From assembly GCF_018138715.1 (NCBI RefSeq), contig NZ_JAGSHX010000006.1, positions 8,432,001 to 8,496,000 on the forward strand: a stretch of 64,000 bases of DNA, read 5' to 3'. Origin of the DNA: Streptomyces asiaticus (lineage in GTDB: Bacteria > Actinomycetota > Actinomycetes > Streptomycetales > Streptomycetaceae). A program made the translations under genes and the position numbers. This document shows, in pieces, positions 36,229 through 45,214 of this stretch. Every line of letters begins with the position of its first letter. Position 1 is the first letter of the stretch. Below the pieces are notes generated by a model. It was not told the origin of the DNA and did not search any database. It saw only the letters and a list, made by a program, of their open reading frames with translations.

Positions 36229-38253
36229 TCACTTTCCCGAGCGCCGGACCGTCACATCGGCGGCCCGGACGAACGCCACCCGGTGCCCGAACTGGATCTG
36301 GTAGTACACATCCTGGCCGCGCACCACCTTGTGACCGGCCGGATCGAAGGTGGTCGCCCACAGATACTCGCCCCGCACCCTGAGCCCCAGCGGGTAGGAC
36401 TGCCCGGCGAGCAGCTTGTACGGCAGCGGCGAGACCGCCTGCACCGGCACACCCTCCGGATACGCCTCCTTTTCCGGGTAGGCGCGGCCGTACACCGGAA
36501 CCTCCGCCGCCCCGGCCTTGGGCGTCACCACGAGCCCCTTGGCGCTCACCGCCGTCGGCCGCAGCTCGGGGTTCTGGAACCAGGCCCGCTGGCCGAGGTA
36601 CCAGATCGCCGTCCAGTCGCCCTCGTGCCCCGCGACCGCGAACTGCTGCCCGGTGGTGGCGCGGGCGCCGGTGTCGTTCACCCCGGTCGTGGAGTCCGAG
36701 CCGTCCGGGCGCAGCCCGATGTCCTTGACCAGCGGGGCGTCCGCGCTCGGCGCCGTGTGCAGCCGCACCGCGGACGAGCCGTGCGGGGCGCATGCCTGGT
36801 CCGCCGTCTCGCAGTCGGTGTAGACGGGCCGGTTGGTGTCGTAGTCGGGGCGGATGGTGACCAGGCCGCCGGAGGAGCCCGCGGTGCGCCGGAAGGGCGC
36901 GCCGAGCAGGGTGAAGTAGTGCGCCCAGTCCCAGTAGGGGCCGGGGTCGGTGTGCATGCCCTTGATGGTGGAGGTGGTGGTGCCCGGCACATTGTCATGG
37001 CCAAGGATGTGCTGGCGGTCCAGCGGGATGTCGAACCGCTCGGCGAGGTAGCGCACCAGCCGCGCCGAGGAGCGGTACATCGCCTCCGTGTACCAGGCGT
37101 CCGGGGCGGTCAGGAACCCCTCGTGCTCCAGCCCGATGGACTTGGCGTTGACGTACCAGTTGCCCGCGTGCCAGGCGACGTCCTTGAGCGGCACATGCTG
37201 GGCGATATGCCCGTCGGAGGAGCGCAGGGTGTATTGCCAGGACACATAGGTGGGGTCCTGCACCAGCTTGATGGTGGTGTCCCAGGAGCCCTCGGTGTCA
37301 TGGATGACGATGTAGTCGATGGACTGCGAGGAGGGGCGGTCGCCCAGGTCGTGGTTGCCGTAGTCGTTGTCCCCGAACTCCTCGTAGGGCGCCGGGATCC
37401 ACTCGCAGGACACGTCCTTGGGGGCCTCGACCCGCGGATCCCGCGCCCGGGACGGCAGACCGAGCGTCCGCAGCTGCCGGGTGTCCGGGGCGACATCGGG
37501 GGCGGCGTCCAGGGAGACCCGCTCGCCGCCCGCGGTCGTCCGCGCGGCACCGCCGCGGATCACCCCGTACACCTCGTCGGCGAAGAAGGCCGCGGCCGCG
37601 GCGTCATCGGCGCCGGAGTAGGCCGCCACCGCCGCGTACCAGTCGGCGGGGTCCTTGCTCGACGGCAGCCCCAGCCGCTTCTGCGTGGCGGCCAGCAGGG
37701 CCGCGCCACCGCGCACATTGGCGCTCTCGTCGTCGCGCAGCGCCTGCGCGGACAGCCCGGTGAGGTCCGCGGCGCGGCTGAGGGTGCGCAGCCGGGCGGG
37801 CAGCTGCCGGGGCTGGGGAACGGTGGCCTTGGGGACCCTCAGCGGCCGGGCCAGATCGCCGCGCGCGTCCTCGGTGCCCTGGCTGTGGTGCGGGGCGGTG
37901 AGCAGCGCGGTGTGGGCGTCGGTGAGGTGCATGGGGCCGTAGCCACCGGTGACGCTGGGCGCGCCACCGTGGCCGTCCCAGCGCGACTGGAGATATGACA
38001 CGCCCAGGAGCACGCTCAGCGGAACGCCGTACTCGGTGGCGGCGGCCGCGAAGGCGCGCTGTAGGGCGCCGCCGTCGGCACCAGGCCCATCGGCCTGCCG
38101 CTGGTCGGCATGGGCGGCGGGGGTGGCGGATACCAGCGGGAGCAGAAGGGCGGCGGACGCCGCGGCTCCCGCGGTGCGCAGCGTGGTTCTCCGGGTGGGA
38201 CCGGACGGGGTTCTGTGCGCGTCGTGGGCGCTGTCCTGTGCGGATCCTGGCAT
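36229..38253 (-). CDS. Secreted N-acetylmuramoyl-L-alanine amidase
   Basis: This 674-residue protein starts with a twin-arginine-like signal peptide (RR at 21-22, hydrophobic AAASAALLLPLVS, cleavage after AHA near 49). Residues about 65-240 form a helical, transglycosylase-like domain. The Amidase_2 domain follows (about 310-445), with zinc ligands expected at H318 in YIVIHDTEG and H434 and D436 in GMHTDPG, and conserved H362, E376-H377 and H419. The C-terminal 220 residues are beta-rich, SH3-like and probably bind cell wall. It would cleave the amide between muramic acid and the stem peptide. Confidence 0.9.
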   Translation of the reverse strand: MPGSAQDSAHDAHRTPSGPTRRTTLRTAGAAASAALLLPLVSATPAAHADQRQADGPGADGGALQRAFAAAATEYGVPLSVLLGVSYLQSRWDGHGGAPSVTGGYGPMHLTDAHTALLTAPHHSQGTEDARGDLARPLRVPKATVPQPRQLPARLRTLSRAADLTGLSAQALRDDESANVRGGAALLAATQKRLGLPSSKDPADWYAAVAAYSGADDAAAAAFFADEVYGVIRGGAARTTAGGERVSLDAAPDVAPDTRQLRTLGLPSRARDPRVEAPKDVSCEWIPAPYEEFGDNDYGNHDLGDRPSSQSIDYIVIHDTEGSWDTTIKLVQDPTYVSWQYTLRSSDGHIAQHVPLKDVAWHAGNWYVNAKSIGLEHEGFLTAPDAWYTEAMYRSSARLVRYLAERFDIPLDRQHILGHDNVPGTTTSTIKGMHTDPGPYWDWAHYFTLLGAPFRRTAGSSGGLVTIRPDYDTNRPVYTDCETADQACAPHGSSAVRLHTAPSADAPLVKDIGLRPDGSDSTTGVNDTGARATTGQQFAVAGHEGDWTAIWYLGQRAWFQNPELRPTAVSAKGLVVTPKAGAAEVPVYGRAYPEKEAYPEGVPVQAVSPLPYKLLAGQSYPLGLRVRGEYLWATTFDPAGHKVVRGQDVYYQIQFGHRVAFVRAADVTVRRSGK

Positions 38254-38365
38254 TGCAGCCTCCTCAAGCGGGCCGGGCCGAGCCGAGCCACTTAGAGATA
38301 TGCGCTGCCAGGCGTGGCGTCAATCGCCGTCACCCGGACGGGCGTTCGCATGTCCACCCGCCTGC

Positions 38366-38397
38366 GGCGCGTCACCGGTCCAGACCGGTGACGCGCC
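38366..38397 (-). terminator. Long hairpin after the phosphotransferase gene
   Basis: Fifteen-base arms 38366-38380 and 38383-38397 are perfectly complementary (GGCGCGTCACCGGTC and its complement) with only CA between them. It lies 25 bases beyond the stop codon of the minus-strand phosphotransferase gene. Confidence 0.75.
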
Positions 38398-38421
38398 AGG
38401 CGGCCGCCACCCCGCCTCCGC

Positions 38422-39525
38422 TCAGCGGGTGCCGACCGCCGCCCGCACCGCGCGCCGGGCCAGCGCGCAGTCGTCGTGCAGCCGGCGCAGCAGCAGCCGC
38501 TGCTCCTCACCGGCCGGCACCGCTCCCGGCACCAGGGGAGCGGGGTCGTGCATGGTGCGCTGCACCGCGGTCTCGTACTGCCGGATCTCCCGCGTCAACA
38601 CCAGCATCAGATTCACCAGGAAGGAGTCCCGCGCGGCCGGGCCGGCGGCCTGTGCCAACTGGCTGATCTGGCGCCGGGTGACGGGGGCGTCGCCCAGCAC
38701 CGTCCACAGCGTGGCCAGGTCATAGCCGGGCAGATACCAGCCCGCGTGATCCCAGTCGAGGAGCACCGGGCCCGCGGGGGACAGCAGGACGTTGTTCAAC
38801 AGGGCGTCGCCATGGCAGAACTGCACCGGGGTCTGCCGCCCGCAGGCGTGCGAGACGCCGCGCAGCAGCTTCTGTAGATCGCCCATGTCCCGGTCGGTCA
38901 GCAGCCCGAGCTCGTGATAGCGGGTCAGCCGGCCGGCGTAGTCGATGGGGGCGTCGAACAGATGGGCGGGCGGCCGCCATTGGTTGACCCGGCGGATCGC
39001 ACCCAGCACCGTGCCCAGATCGGCACGCGGCGGGGGCTCGGTGGGGTGGCGCTGCGCGGCCGCGATCCGCCCGGGCATCCGCTCGATGACGAGCGCGCAG
39101 TTGTCCGGGTCGGCGGCGATCAGCCGGGGCACCCGCACCGGCGGGCGCTGGCGGACGAACGCCCGGTACATCGCTATTTCCCGGCGGAACCGCTCGGCCC
39201 ACGCGGGGGAGTGGTCCAGCAGGCACTTGGCCACCGCGGTGCTGCGCCCGGTCGCCCCGATCAGGAGTACGGACCGTCCGCTGCGCCGCAGCACCTGCAC
39301 CGGGTTGAACTCCGGACAGATGCGGTGGACCGAGGTGATCGCGGTGCGCAGCTGCGCACCCTGTGGACCGGACAAGTCGAGTCTCCCGCGGGGCGGCACG
39401 GGGCCGAGGGCGGCGGCCCGCCGGGCCCGGCCGCCGGGGGCGGGATCGAGGTACGGCCCATTGCCGGGCAGCTGCCGCCGGTACGGCCGGGGCGGGACGG
39501 ACACGGAGGACGATGCTGCGTACAT
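38422..39525 (-). CDS. Aminoglycoside-phosphotransferase-fold kinase
   Basis: This 367-residue protein has the APH-type catalytic loop [12 protein letters not shown] and the metal site [20 protein letters not shown]. An N-terminal lobe includes VAKCLL (ATP lysine) and VIERMPG. Such proteins phosphorylate small molecules such as sugars, choline or antibiotics; the substrate is unknown. The first 60 residues are basic and low-complexity, so the true start could be further in. It is divergent from the NsdA-like regulator gene, with 247 bases between. Confidence 0.85.
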   Translation of the reverse strand: MYAASSSVSVPPRPYRRQLPGNGPYLDPAPGGRARRAAALGPVPPRGRLDLSGPQGAQLRTAITSVHRICPEFNPVQVLRRSGRSVLLIGATGRSTAVAKCLLDHSPAWAERFRREIAMYRAFVRQRPPVRVPRLIAADPDNCALVIERMPGRIAAAQRHPTEPPPRADLGTVLGAIRRVNQWRPPAHLFDAPIDYAGRLTRYHELGLLTDRDMGDLQKLLRGVSHACGRQTPVQFCHGDALLNNVLLSPAGPVLLDWDHAGWYLPGYDLATLWTVLGDAPVTRRQISQLAQAAGPAARDSFLVNLMLVLTREIRQYETAVQRTMHDPAPLVPGAVPAGEEQRLLLRRLHDDCALARRAVRAAVGTR

Positions 39526-39772
39526 GGGCGAGACAGATCCCTTCGTGTGCCGACGAATTGCGTACGCACCCGGCCCCGGGGCGGGGCCGCACCCTGGGGA
39601 ATGCGGTTCGGTCGAACTCGAGCCGCCACCGGGCCGGGTAACGCGCTCCTACATCACACCCCTGTACGGGTGGCACACCATCTGGCGGACCCTGGCGAAC
39701 CCTGGCGAATAGTCGCACAGCTCGTGACGGGGCCGTTACTGTCAAGTCAGCCGAGGAACCTGGGGGCTTGAC

Positions 39773-41281
39773 GTGACGAGGGAACCCAACACCCGTCTTG
39801 CGGACCTGTTCGGCCTCGCCGGCTGGTCCAAGGGGGAGCTCGCGAGGCTCGTGAACCGGAAGGCGGCGGCCATGGGCCATCCGCAGCTGGCGACCGACAC
39901 CTCGCGGGTGCGGCGTTGGATCGACACCGGCGAGACGCCGCGCGATCCCGTGCCCAAGGTGCTGGCTGCCCTGTTCACCGAGCGCCTCGGTCGAGTCGTG
40001 ACCATCGAGGATCTCGGGTTCGGACGAGGGGGGCGCGCGGGAAAGGGGCAGTCCGGTGACGGGCTGCTCTGGCCGCCCGAGTCCACGGCCGCGGTCCTCA
40101 CCGAATTCACGGGAATGGACCTTATGTTCAACCGACGCGGCTTGGTGGGTGCGGGTGCCGCGCTCGCCGCGGGATCCGCCATCACCGGTGCCATGAGCGA
40201 CTTTCTGCTCTCCGACCCCACCCTCGCCACCGACGCCCCCCGTACCGACAATCCCCTGTCCGTCGAGCCCGTGGGCTTCGACCGCTACGAGGCCGCCCCC
40301 GTGGGCTCCCAGGAGATCGACGCCCTGGAGACCTCGGTCGAGGTCTTCCGCGCCTGGGACGCGGCCCGCGGCGGCGGGCTCCAGCGCAAGGCCGTGGTGG
40401 GCCAGCTCAACGAGGTGGGCGGCATGCTCGCCTACCGCCACCCCGAGCACCTCCAGCGCAGACTGTGGGGGGTGGCGGCCAATCTGGCCGTCCTCGCCGG
40501 CTGGATGTCCCATGACGTCGGCCTGGAGCCGACCGCCCAGAAGTACTTCGTCATCGCCACCCACGCGGCCCGCGAGGGCGGCGACCGGCCCCGGGCGAGT
40601 GAGGCGCTCTCCCGGGCCGCCCGGCAGATGGTGCACCTCGGCCGCCCGGACGACGCCCTGGAGCTGATGAGGCTGGCCAAGTCCGGTGCGGGCGAGGCGG
40701 CGCTGCCGCGCACCCGGTCCATGTTCTGCACCATCGAGGCATGGGCGCTGGCGTCCAAGGGCCAGGGTCAGGCGGTGCGGCGCGCCCTGGGCGAGGCGGA
40801 GGAGCTGTTCGTCTCGGACCGGGACGACGGGCCGGCGCCGAGCTGGATGCAGCTGTTCAACGAGGCCGATCTGCACGGCATGCAGGGGCTGGTCTACCGC
40901 ACTCTGGCCGAGCACGAGCCGGGGGCGGCGGGGATCGCCCAGAGCCATGCCAAGAAGGCGCTGCGGATGCGGGAGGGCGGTCGCCAGCGGTCCCAGATCT
41001 TCGACCACATCTCCATCGCGTCGGCCTGTTTCCTCGGCGACGATCCGGAGCAGGCCGACCGCCATGCCCGGATGGCGCTGCTGACGATCGAGCAGAACTC
41101 CTCGCACCGCACCTGGGACCGGCTGCGCGAGATGTACCGGCTCACCGGGCGGTACGGCACCTCACCGGCCATCCGGGAGCTGCGCGAGGAGATCCAGCAG
41201 GTGATGCCGAAGGGAGGCGCGGGGAAGGGTGGCACGGGGCTGAAAGGGCCCGGCTCCATCGCCAGCAGCGCGGCCGTCTAG
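39773..41281 (+). CDS. NsdA/NsdB-like TPR regulator
   Basis: This 502-residue protein has an N-terminal helix-turn-helix-like region (LFGLAGWSKGELARLVNRKA..TDTSRVRRWIDTGETPRDP) followed by a long helical TPR-type domain. The same arrangement is seen in NsdA and NsdB of Streptomyces coelicolor, which hold back sporulation and antibiotic production. GTG 39773 follows TGGGGG. Role as a developmental repressor is inferred from the family. Confidence 0.82.
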   Translation: MTREPNTRLADLFGLAGWSKGELARLVNRKAAAMGHPQLATDTSRVRRWIDTGETPRDPVPKVLAALFTERLGRVVTIEDLGFGRGGRAGKGQSGDGLLWPPESTAAVLTEFTGMDLMFNRRGLVGAGAALAAGSAITGAMSDFLLSDPTLATDAPRTDNPLSVEPVGFDRYEAAPVGSQEIDALETSVEVFRAWDAARGGGLQRKAVVGQLNEVGGMLAYRHPEHLQRRLWGVAANLAVLAGWMSHDVGLEPTAQKYFVIATHAAREGGDRPRASEALSRAARQMVHLGRPDDALELMRLAKSGAGEAALPRTRSMFCTIEAWALASKGQGQAVRRALGEAEELFVSDRDDGPAPSWMQLFNEADLHGMQGLVYRTLAEHEPGAAGIAQSHAKKALRMREGGRQRSQIFDHISIASACFLGDDPEQADRHARMALLTIEQNSSHRTWDRLREMYRLTGRYGTSPAIRELREEIQQVMPKGGAGKGGTGLKGPGSIASSAAV

Positions 41282-41322
41282 CGACCGGGCCGCGCCGTAC
41301 GAAGGGCAGGACGAAGGGCAGC

Positions 41323-41390
41323 ACGCGGGGTCAACGCCATACGAAGGGCAGACGTCTTACGCGGGGTCAACGCCGTATGAAGGGCCGACG
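41323..41390. repeat. Two 32-base imperfect direct repeats, 36-base period
   Basis: Copies at 41323-41354 and 41359-41390 agree at 29 of 32 bases. Shorter ACGAAGGGCAG copies lie just upstream (about 41299-41322). The region is non-coding, between the NsdA-like gene and the convergent phosphatase gene. Confidence 0.8.
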
Positions 41391-41437
41391 CCTGACGAGG
41401 GGCCGTTCACCGCGCCACACCGACGCGGGGCGCCGCG

Positions 41438-43105
41438 TCACGCGCGGGCGCCGGTGACCCTGGCGATCAGCACACAGGCGTCGTTCTCGCGCGGCTCGTC
41501 GCCGAACGCCTCGGCCACCGTCCGTACGCACTCCTGTGCGCCATGGGCGGCGGTCAGCCGTGGCGCGAGCGCGAGCAGCCGCTCGGTGGCGCCCTCGGCG
41601 TCCCTGGCGAGCCGTCCGGTGTGCAGCACCAGCAGATCGCCCGGCTCCAGCCGCTCCTCGGCCTGGGTGTACGCGGCGCCCGCCGTGGCGCCGAGCAGCA
41701 CACCGTCGGGAGAGCGCAGCGGGCGCCCCGTCCCATCGCGGAACAGCAGCGGGGCGGGGTGTCCGGCCTGCGCCCACGCCAGGGCACGGGTGCGCGGGTC
41801 GTACCGCGCGCAGACGGCGCCGACCAGCGCGGGCTGGGAGGAGACGGCGAGCAGCTGGTTGAGCCGCCCCATCAGCGCGCCGGGCTCGATCCCGGCCACC
41901 GCCATGCCGCGCACGGCGCCGAGCAGCATGGCCATGCCGCAGGTCGCGGTCACCCCGTGGCCGGTGAGGCCGCCGACGCTCAGCAGGGTGTGGCCATCGG
42001 GGAGTTCGAGCGCGTCGTACCAGTCGCCGCCGATCTGGGCGCTGGACTCCGAGGGGAGGTAGTGGGCGGCGAGGTCGAGGGCGGCGCTGTCCGGCGCCGG
42101 ACCCGCGCCCGGGAAGCCGTCACGGGCCGGGAGCCGGAGGGAGCCGCGCCACGGCGGCAGCACGGCCTCCTGCACCTCCACCGCCAGCCGGCGCTCGGTC
42201 CGGGCGATCCGCCGCTGGTGGCGCAGTGTCTCCCGGCTCTCGCGCACCGCCCGCTCGCTGCGGCGCAGCTCGCTCACATCCCGGAGCACGGCCCACATGG
42301 AGGCGGTGCTGCCGTCGCTGTCCAGCACCGGCTCGCCCGCCATATGGACGGTGCGCACCACCTCGTCCTGGCGCACGATGCGGAACTCGCCGTCGATGGG
42401 CTTTCCGTCCACCAGGCAGTCCGTGACCATCCCGGTCAGGATCGGCTGGTCCTCGGAGAAGACCCAGGAGGGCAGCTCGTCGAGGGTGAGCCCGCCGTCC
42501 CCGGGATCGCGGCCGAAGATCCGGCAGAGCTCGTCGGACCAGGTCACCTCGTCGGTGAGGAGGTTCCACTCGGCGCTGCCGACCCGGCTCAGCAGCGAAC
42601 CGCGGCCGGTGGGGGCATGACCGGCGGCCTCGCTCCCGGCCGGGGCCCCGGCCGTCGCGTCGGCCGTCGCGTCGGCCTCAGGATCGGTGGAACCGACGGT
42701 CTCGGATGGTTCGATCGCCCCGGATGGTTCGATCGCCCCGGATGGTTCGATCGCCCCGGATGGCTCGACCGTCTCGGGGGGCTCGACCGTCTCGGGGGGC
42801 TCGACCGTCCCGGATGGCTCGACCGTCCCCGGGGCCTCGACCGTCTCGGAGGCATCGGCGGGCAGCCCCTCGCGCAGCTCGTCCAGATGCCGGCCCAGAT
42901 CGTCCAGCTGGTGGACGGCGAGCTCGCACAGCGCGCGCTGCCAGCGCACCTGCGCGTCATCCGTACCGCCCAGGTCCGCGACGGTGTCCCGGCGGACGGC
43001 GTCGAGCCCGCCGCGGAGCCGCTGGGTCTGCGAGATGAGGGCGTCCACCGTGTCACGCTGGGGAGGCGATACGGCGGGATGGTCCGCGGAGCGGGGGGAC
43101 GGCAT
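41438..43105 (-). CDS. PAS-domain SpoIIE/RsbU-type PP2C phosphatase
   Basis: This protein of about 555 residues has an N-terminal helical region, a repeat-coded acidic linker, a PAS domain (VGSAEWNLLTDEVTWSDELCRIFG to WAVLRDVSELRRSE) and a C-terminal PP2C-like phosphatase. The last begins near EVQEAVLPPW, with IGGDWYDALELPDG and VGGLTGHGVTA carrying the metal-binding aspartate context. One D of the usual GDVxGHG is a G here (GGLTGHG), so activity may be altered. These enzymes dephosphorylate anti-anti-sigma factors. ATG 43105 has GGAGA nearby; ATG 43183 would add 26 residues but has a poor ribosome site. Confidence 0.85.
   Translation of the reverse strand: MPSPRSADHPAVSPPQRDTVDALISQTQRLRGGLDAVRRDTVADLGGTDDAQVRWQRALCELAVHQLDDLGRHLDELREGLPADASETVEAPGTVEPSGTVEPPETVEPPETVEPSGAIEPSGAIEPSGAIEPSETVGSTDPEADATADATAGAPAGSEAAGHAPTGRGSLLSRVGSAEWNLLTDEVTWSDELCRIFGRDPGDGGLTLDELPSWVFSEDQPILTGMVTDCLVDGKPIDGEFRIVRQDEVVRTVHMAGEPVLDSDGSTASMWAVLRDVSELRRSERAVRESRETLRHQRRIARTERRLAVEVQEAVLPPWRGSLRLPARDGFPGAGPAPDSAALDLAAHYLPSESSAQIGGDWYDALELPDGHTLLSVGGLTGHGVTATCGMAMLLGAVRGMAVAGIEPGALMGRLNQLLAVSSQPALVGAVCARYDPRTRALAWAQAGHPAPLLFRDGTGRPLRSPDGVLLGATAGAAYTQAEERLEPGDLLVLHTGRLARDAEGATERLLALAPRLTAAHGAQECVRTVAEAFGDEPRENDACVLIARVTGARA
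42703..42846. repeat. Eight tandem 18-base units inside the phosphatase gene
   Basis: CGGATGGTTCGATCGCCC is repeated exactly three times (42703-42756), then five more diverged copies follow to 42846. It encodes a hexapeptide linker of the form EPSGAI/EPPETV between the N-terminal and PAS domains. Confidence 0.9.
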
Positions 43106-43418
43106 GACGTTCTCCGATACGGGCGCGGCGCGGCCGGGTCTTGAGGGAGGGACCGGTAACGACTCTTGCACAGGCTGCGACATCCCGTAAGCGGTTTGGC
43201 AATACCCGATCCGGTGGTGCTTGCGGCATATGCCGATGGCCTTCCGGGTGCATGTCGGGCGGGAATCGGCGGAGCGCGCGATTCCGGGTAGGCTGCGGCG
43301 CTCGGGAGTCCCTCAGTCCCGCACCGTTCATCAGGCATACGGCGGCAGGACATCGGCAAGAATGCCGATCGACGGAAATCCCGTTGCCAGCGAACCTCCC
43401 GCACCGGATGCTGACCTC

Positions 43419-44843
43419 ATGTTCGATCCAGACATAGCGCCCAGCGGCACCCTGCTCGGCCTCCTCCAGCGAGGCCGCGGCGACGGGACCCTGCACGCCC
43501 TCGCCGCGCCGCGGGCCGAGGCGCTCGCGGCACTGCACCACTGTGTGCTGCGCGACCCCCGCCGTGACTGGCAGGTCGAGAACCGCTCGCTCTATTACGC
43601 CAGGCTCTGCCTGGACCTCGACGCCGGGCTCGACGAGATCGAACAGCATCTGTTCCACCCCGACGACCTGGTCGACGACGACGAGGAGCGCACCGGGCTC
43701 GCCCTCTCCGTCCTCGGCCACCTCGCCGCCTACGGCAGGTCCGACGCGCTGCGGCTGCTGCGCCGCTACGCCGCGGCCGGCAGCAACTGGGAATGGGCCC
43801 TCGACGAGCTGGCCCTGCGCGACGACGACACCGGGCTGCGCGGCCTCGCCCCCGCGATCCTCGCCCGCTTCCCCCGGACCCCCGACGGCGACGCGGAACT
43901 GGCCGCCGTGGTGCGCGGCGCCTACGAACCCCGGCCCTGGCGGCTGTGGGCCGACGATCCGGACCACGGGCCGCGAGTGCGCGCGGCGGCCGAGCGCGGC
44001 GCCTTCGACCGATGGCAGCGCCAGCTGCGGCCCTCGGGACCGCGCCCCGGCTGGAGCGTCCACGACGTCCTGCTGTGGGCCCAGCGGGAGCACGATCTGA
44101 AGCCGGACGCCCGCCGCCCCGACGCGGCCGCCCGCTGTCTCGCCGCCGTCGCCGGTCCCGAGGACCGGCCCGAGCTCCTCGCCGCCGCCGCGTCGGCCCC
44201 CGACGCCGCCCGCGCCGCGGCGCTGCGGCACCTCGCGGAGATCGGTGACCCCGAGGTGCTCGACCTGATCGAGGCCGCCGTGACCGAGCCGGACGCCTCA
44301 CAGCTGGTCTCCCAGGCCGCCCTCTCCGCCTTCGAACGCATGCGCAGTATCGCCGCCCTCGACCGGGCCCGGATCTGGGCCCACCGCCCCGACGCCCTCG
44401 GGGACGCGGCGGCCGCGATGCTCTCCTGCCGCGGTGGTCAGTACGACACCCCGCTCGTGCTCGCCGCCCTCCGCCGCACGGTCCGGGCCGAGGGCCCGGA
44501 CGCCCAGACCCTGTGGACGCTCGTCGACGGCGCCGGACGCCTGACGATCTCCTGTGCCGCGCCCGTCCTGCGTCATATCTACCGGGAGACGGCCTCCTCC
44601 CACCTCCGCGGCCGCGCCGCCCGCGCGCTGGCCGCCACCGATCCGTCCTTCGCGGCGGGCTTCGCGGTCGAATGCCTCTGGGACTGCGAGGAGAGCACCC
44701 GCGAGGTCGCCGCCCGCCACGCCGCCACCGCCGACGCCCGCGTCGTCGAACAGCTCCGCCGGCTGGCCGCCGACCCGGCGGAGGAGGCCGAGGTCCAGAC
44801 GGCGGTCCGCAGCCGCATCGGGCCCGAGACCCCGGGCTTCTGA
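43419..44843 (+). CDS. HEAT-repeat protein
   Basis: This 474-residue all-helical protein shows HEAT/PBS-like repeats: LRHLAEIGDPEVLDLIEAAV, VSQAALSAFERMRSI, HLRGRAARALAATDP and EVAARHAATADARVVEQLRRLA. It is likely a protein-interaction scaffold. The start chosen is ATG 43419 (MFDPDIAPSGTLLGLLQRG), where the ordered sequence begins; ATG 43362 with AGGA upstream would add 19 residues. It is divergent from the phosphatase gene across about 300 bases. Partner unknown. Confidence 0.8.
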   Translation: MFDPDIAPSGTLLGLLQRGRGDGTLHALAAPRAEALAALHHCVLRDPRRDWQVENRSLYYARLCLDLDAGLDEIEQHLFHPDDLVDDDEERTGLALSVLGHLAAYGRSDALRLLRRYAAAGSNWEWALDELALRDDDTGLRGLAPAILARFPRTPDGDAELAAVVRGAYEPRPWRLWADDPDHGPRVRAAAERGAFDRWQRQLRPSGPRPGWSVHDVLLWAQREHDLKPDARRPDAAARCLAAVAGPEDRPELLAAAASAPDAARAAALRHLAEIGDPEVLDLIEAAVTEPDASQLVSQAALSAFERMRSIAALDRARIWAHRPDALGDAAAAMLSCRGGQYDTPLVLAALRRTVRAEGPDAQTLWTLVDGAGRLTISCAAPVLRHIYRETASSHLRGRAARALAATDPSFAAGFAVECLWDCEESTREVAARHAATADARVVEQLRRLAADPAEEAEVQTAVRSRIGPETPGF

Positions 44844-45214
44844 CCCCCGGCCGCGGGCTTCCGACCCCCGGCCGCCCCCGACGTACGGCCCCGGGGGCCA
44901 GGCACTCCAGGACGCGCCCCCGAGGTGTCGGGCGCAAGGCAACCTCCGAGGCGCCGGACGCGTCTTTCCGGGCATGGGTGAGAGTCTCGTCACCCTTCGT
45001 ATCTCCGCTCCGGCCCCGAGCAGGACGTTCGCAGCGAAACATTCACGCCGGGTGACCGGCCGTCGATTCCAGCGGGTTCATACGGCTTTGCGGCGATCCC
45101 TCCAGGGGCCCTGAAGGGGCCTCTCGGGGTGCGAGGGCCAACGCTCATGGGACGTTCTACGGCGCGAAACGTTCACGATGCCGGGGCCACCCTTCGTACG
45201 CCGACAACACCGGT
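44844..45214. other. Intergenic region before the glycosyltransferase operon
   Basis: These 371 bases hold no convincing gene. Near the left end is a short repeat of CCCCCGGCCGCGGGCTTC type. Two related elements, 45023-45047 and 45150-45177, share GGACGTTC and GCGAAACRTTCACG, the second ending 37 bases before the glycosyltransferase start. A regulator of that operon could bind them. Confidence 0.55.

Noticed and set aside
40741..41457. Plus-strand frame overlapping the NsdA-like gene and reading through the 36-base repeats
   Set aside because: It is the alternate frame of the NsdA-like gene, extended by repeats without a stop; no ribosome site.
42703..42846. Possible CRISPR or minisatellite unrelated to coding
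   Set aside because: The 18-base units keep the frame of the phosphatase and code a linker.
44887..44899. GGCCCC/GGGGCC palindrome as terminator of the HEAT gene
   Set aside because: The loop would be a single base, so a stable hairpin cannot form as drawn.
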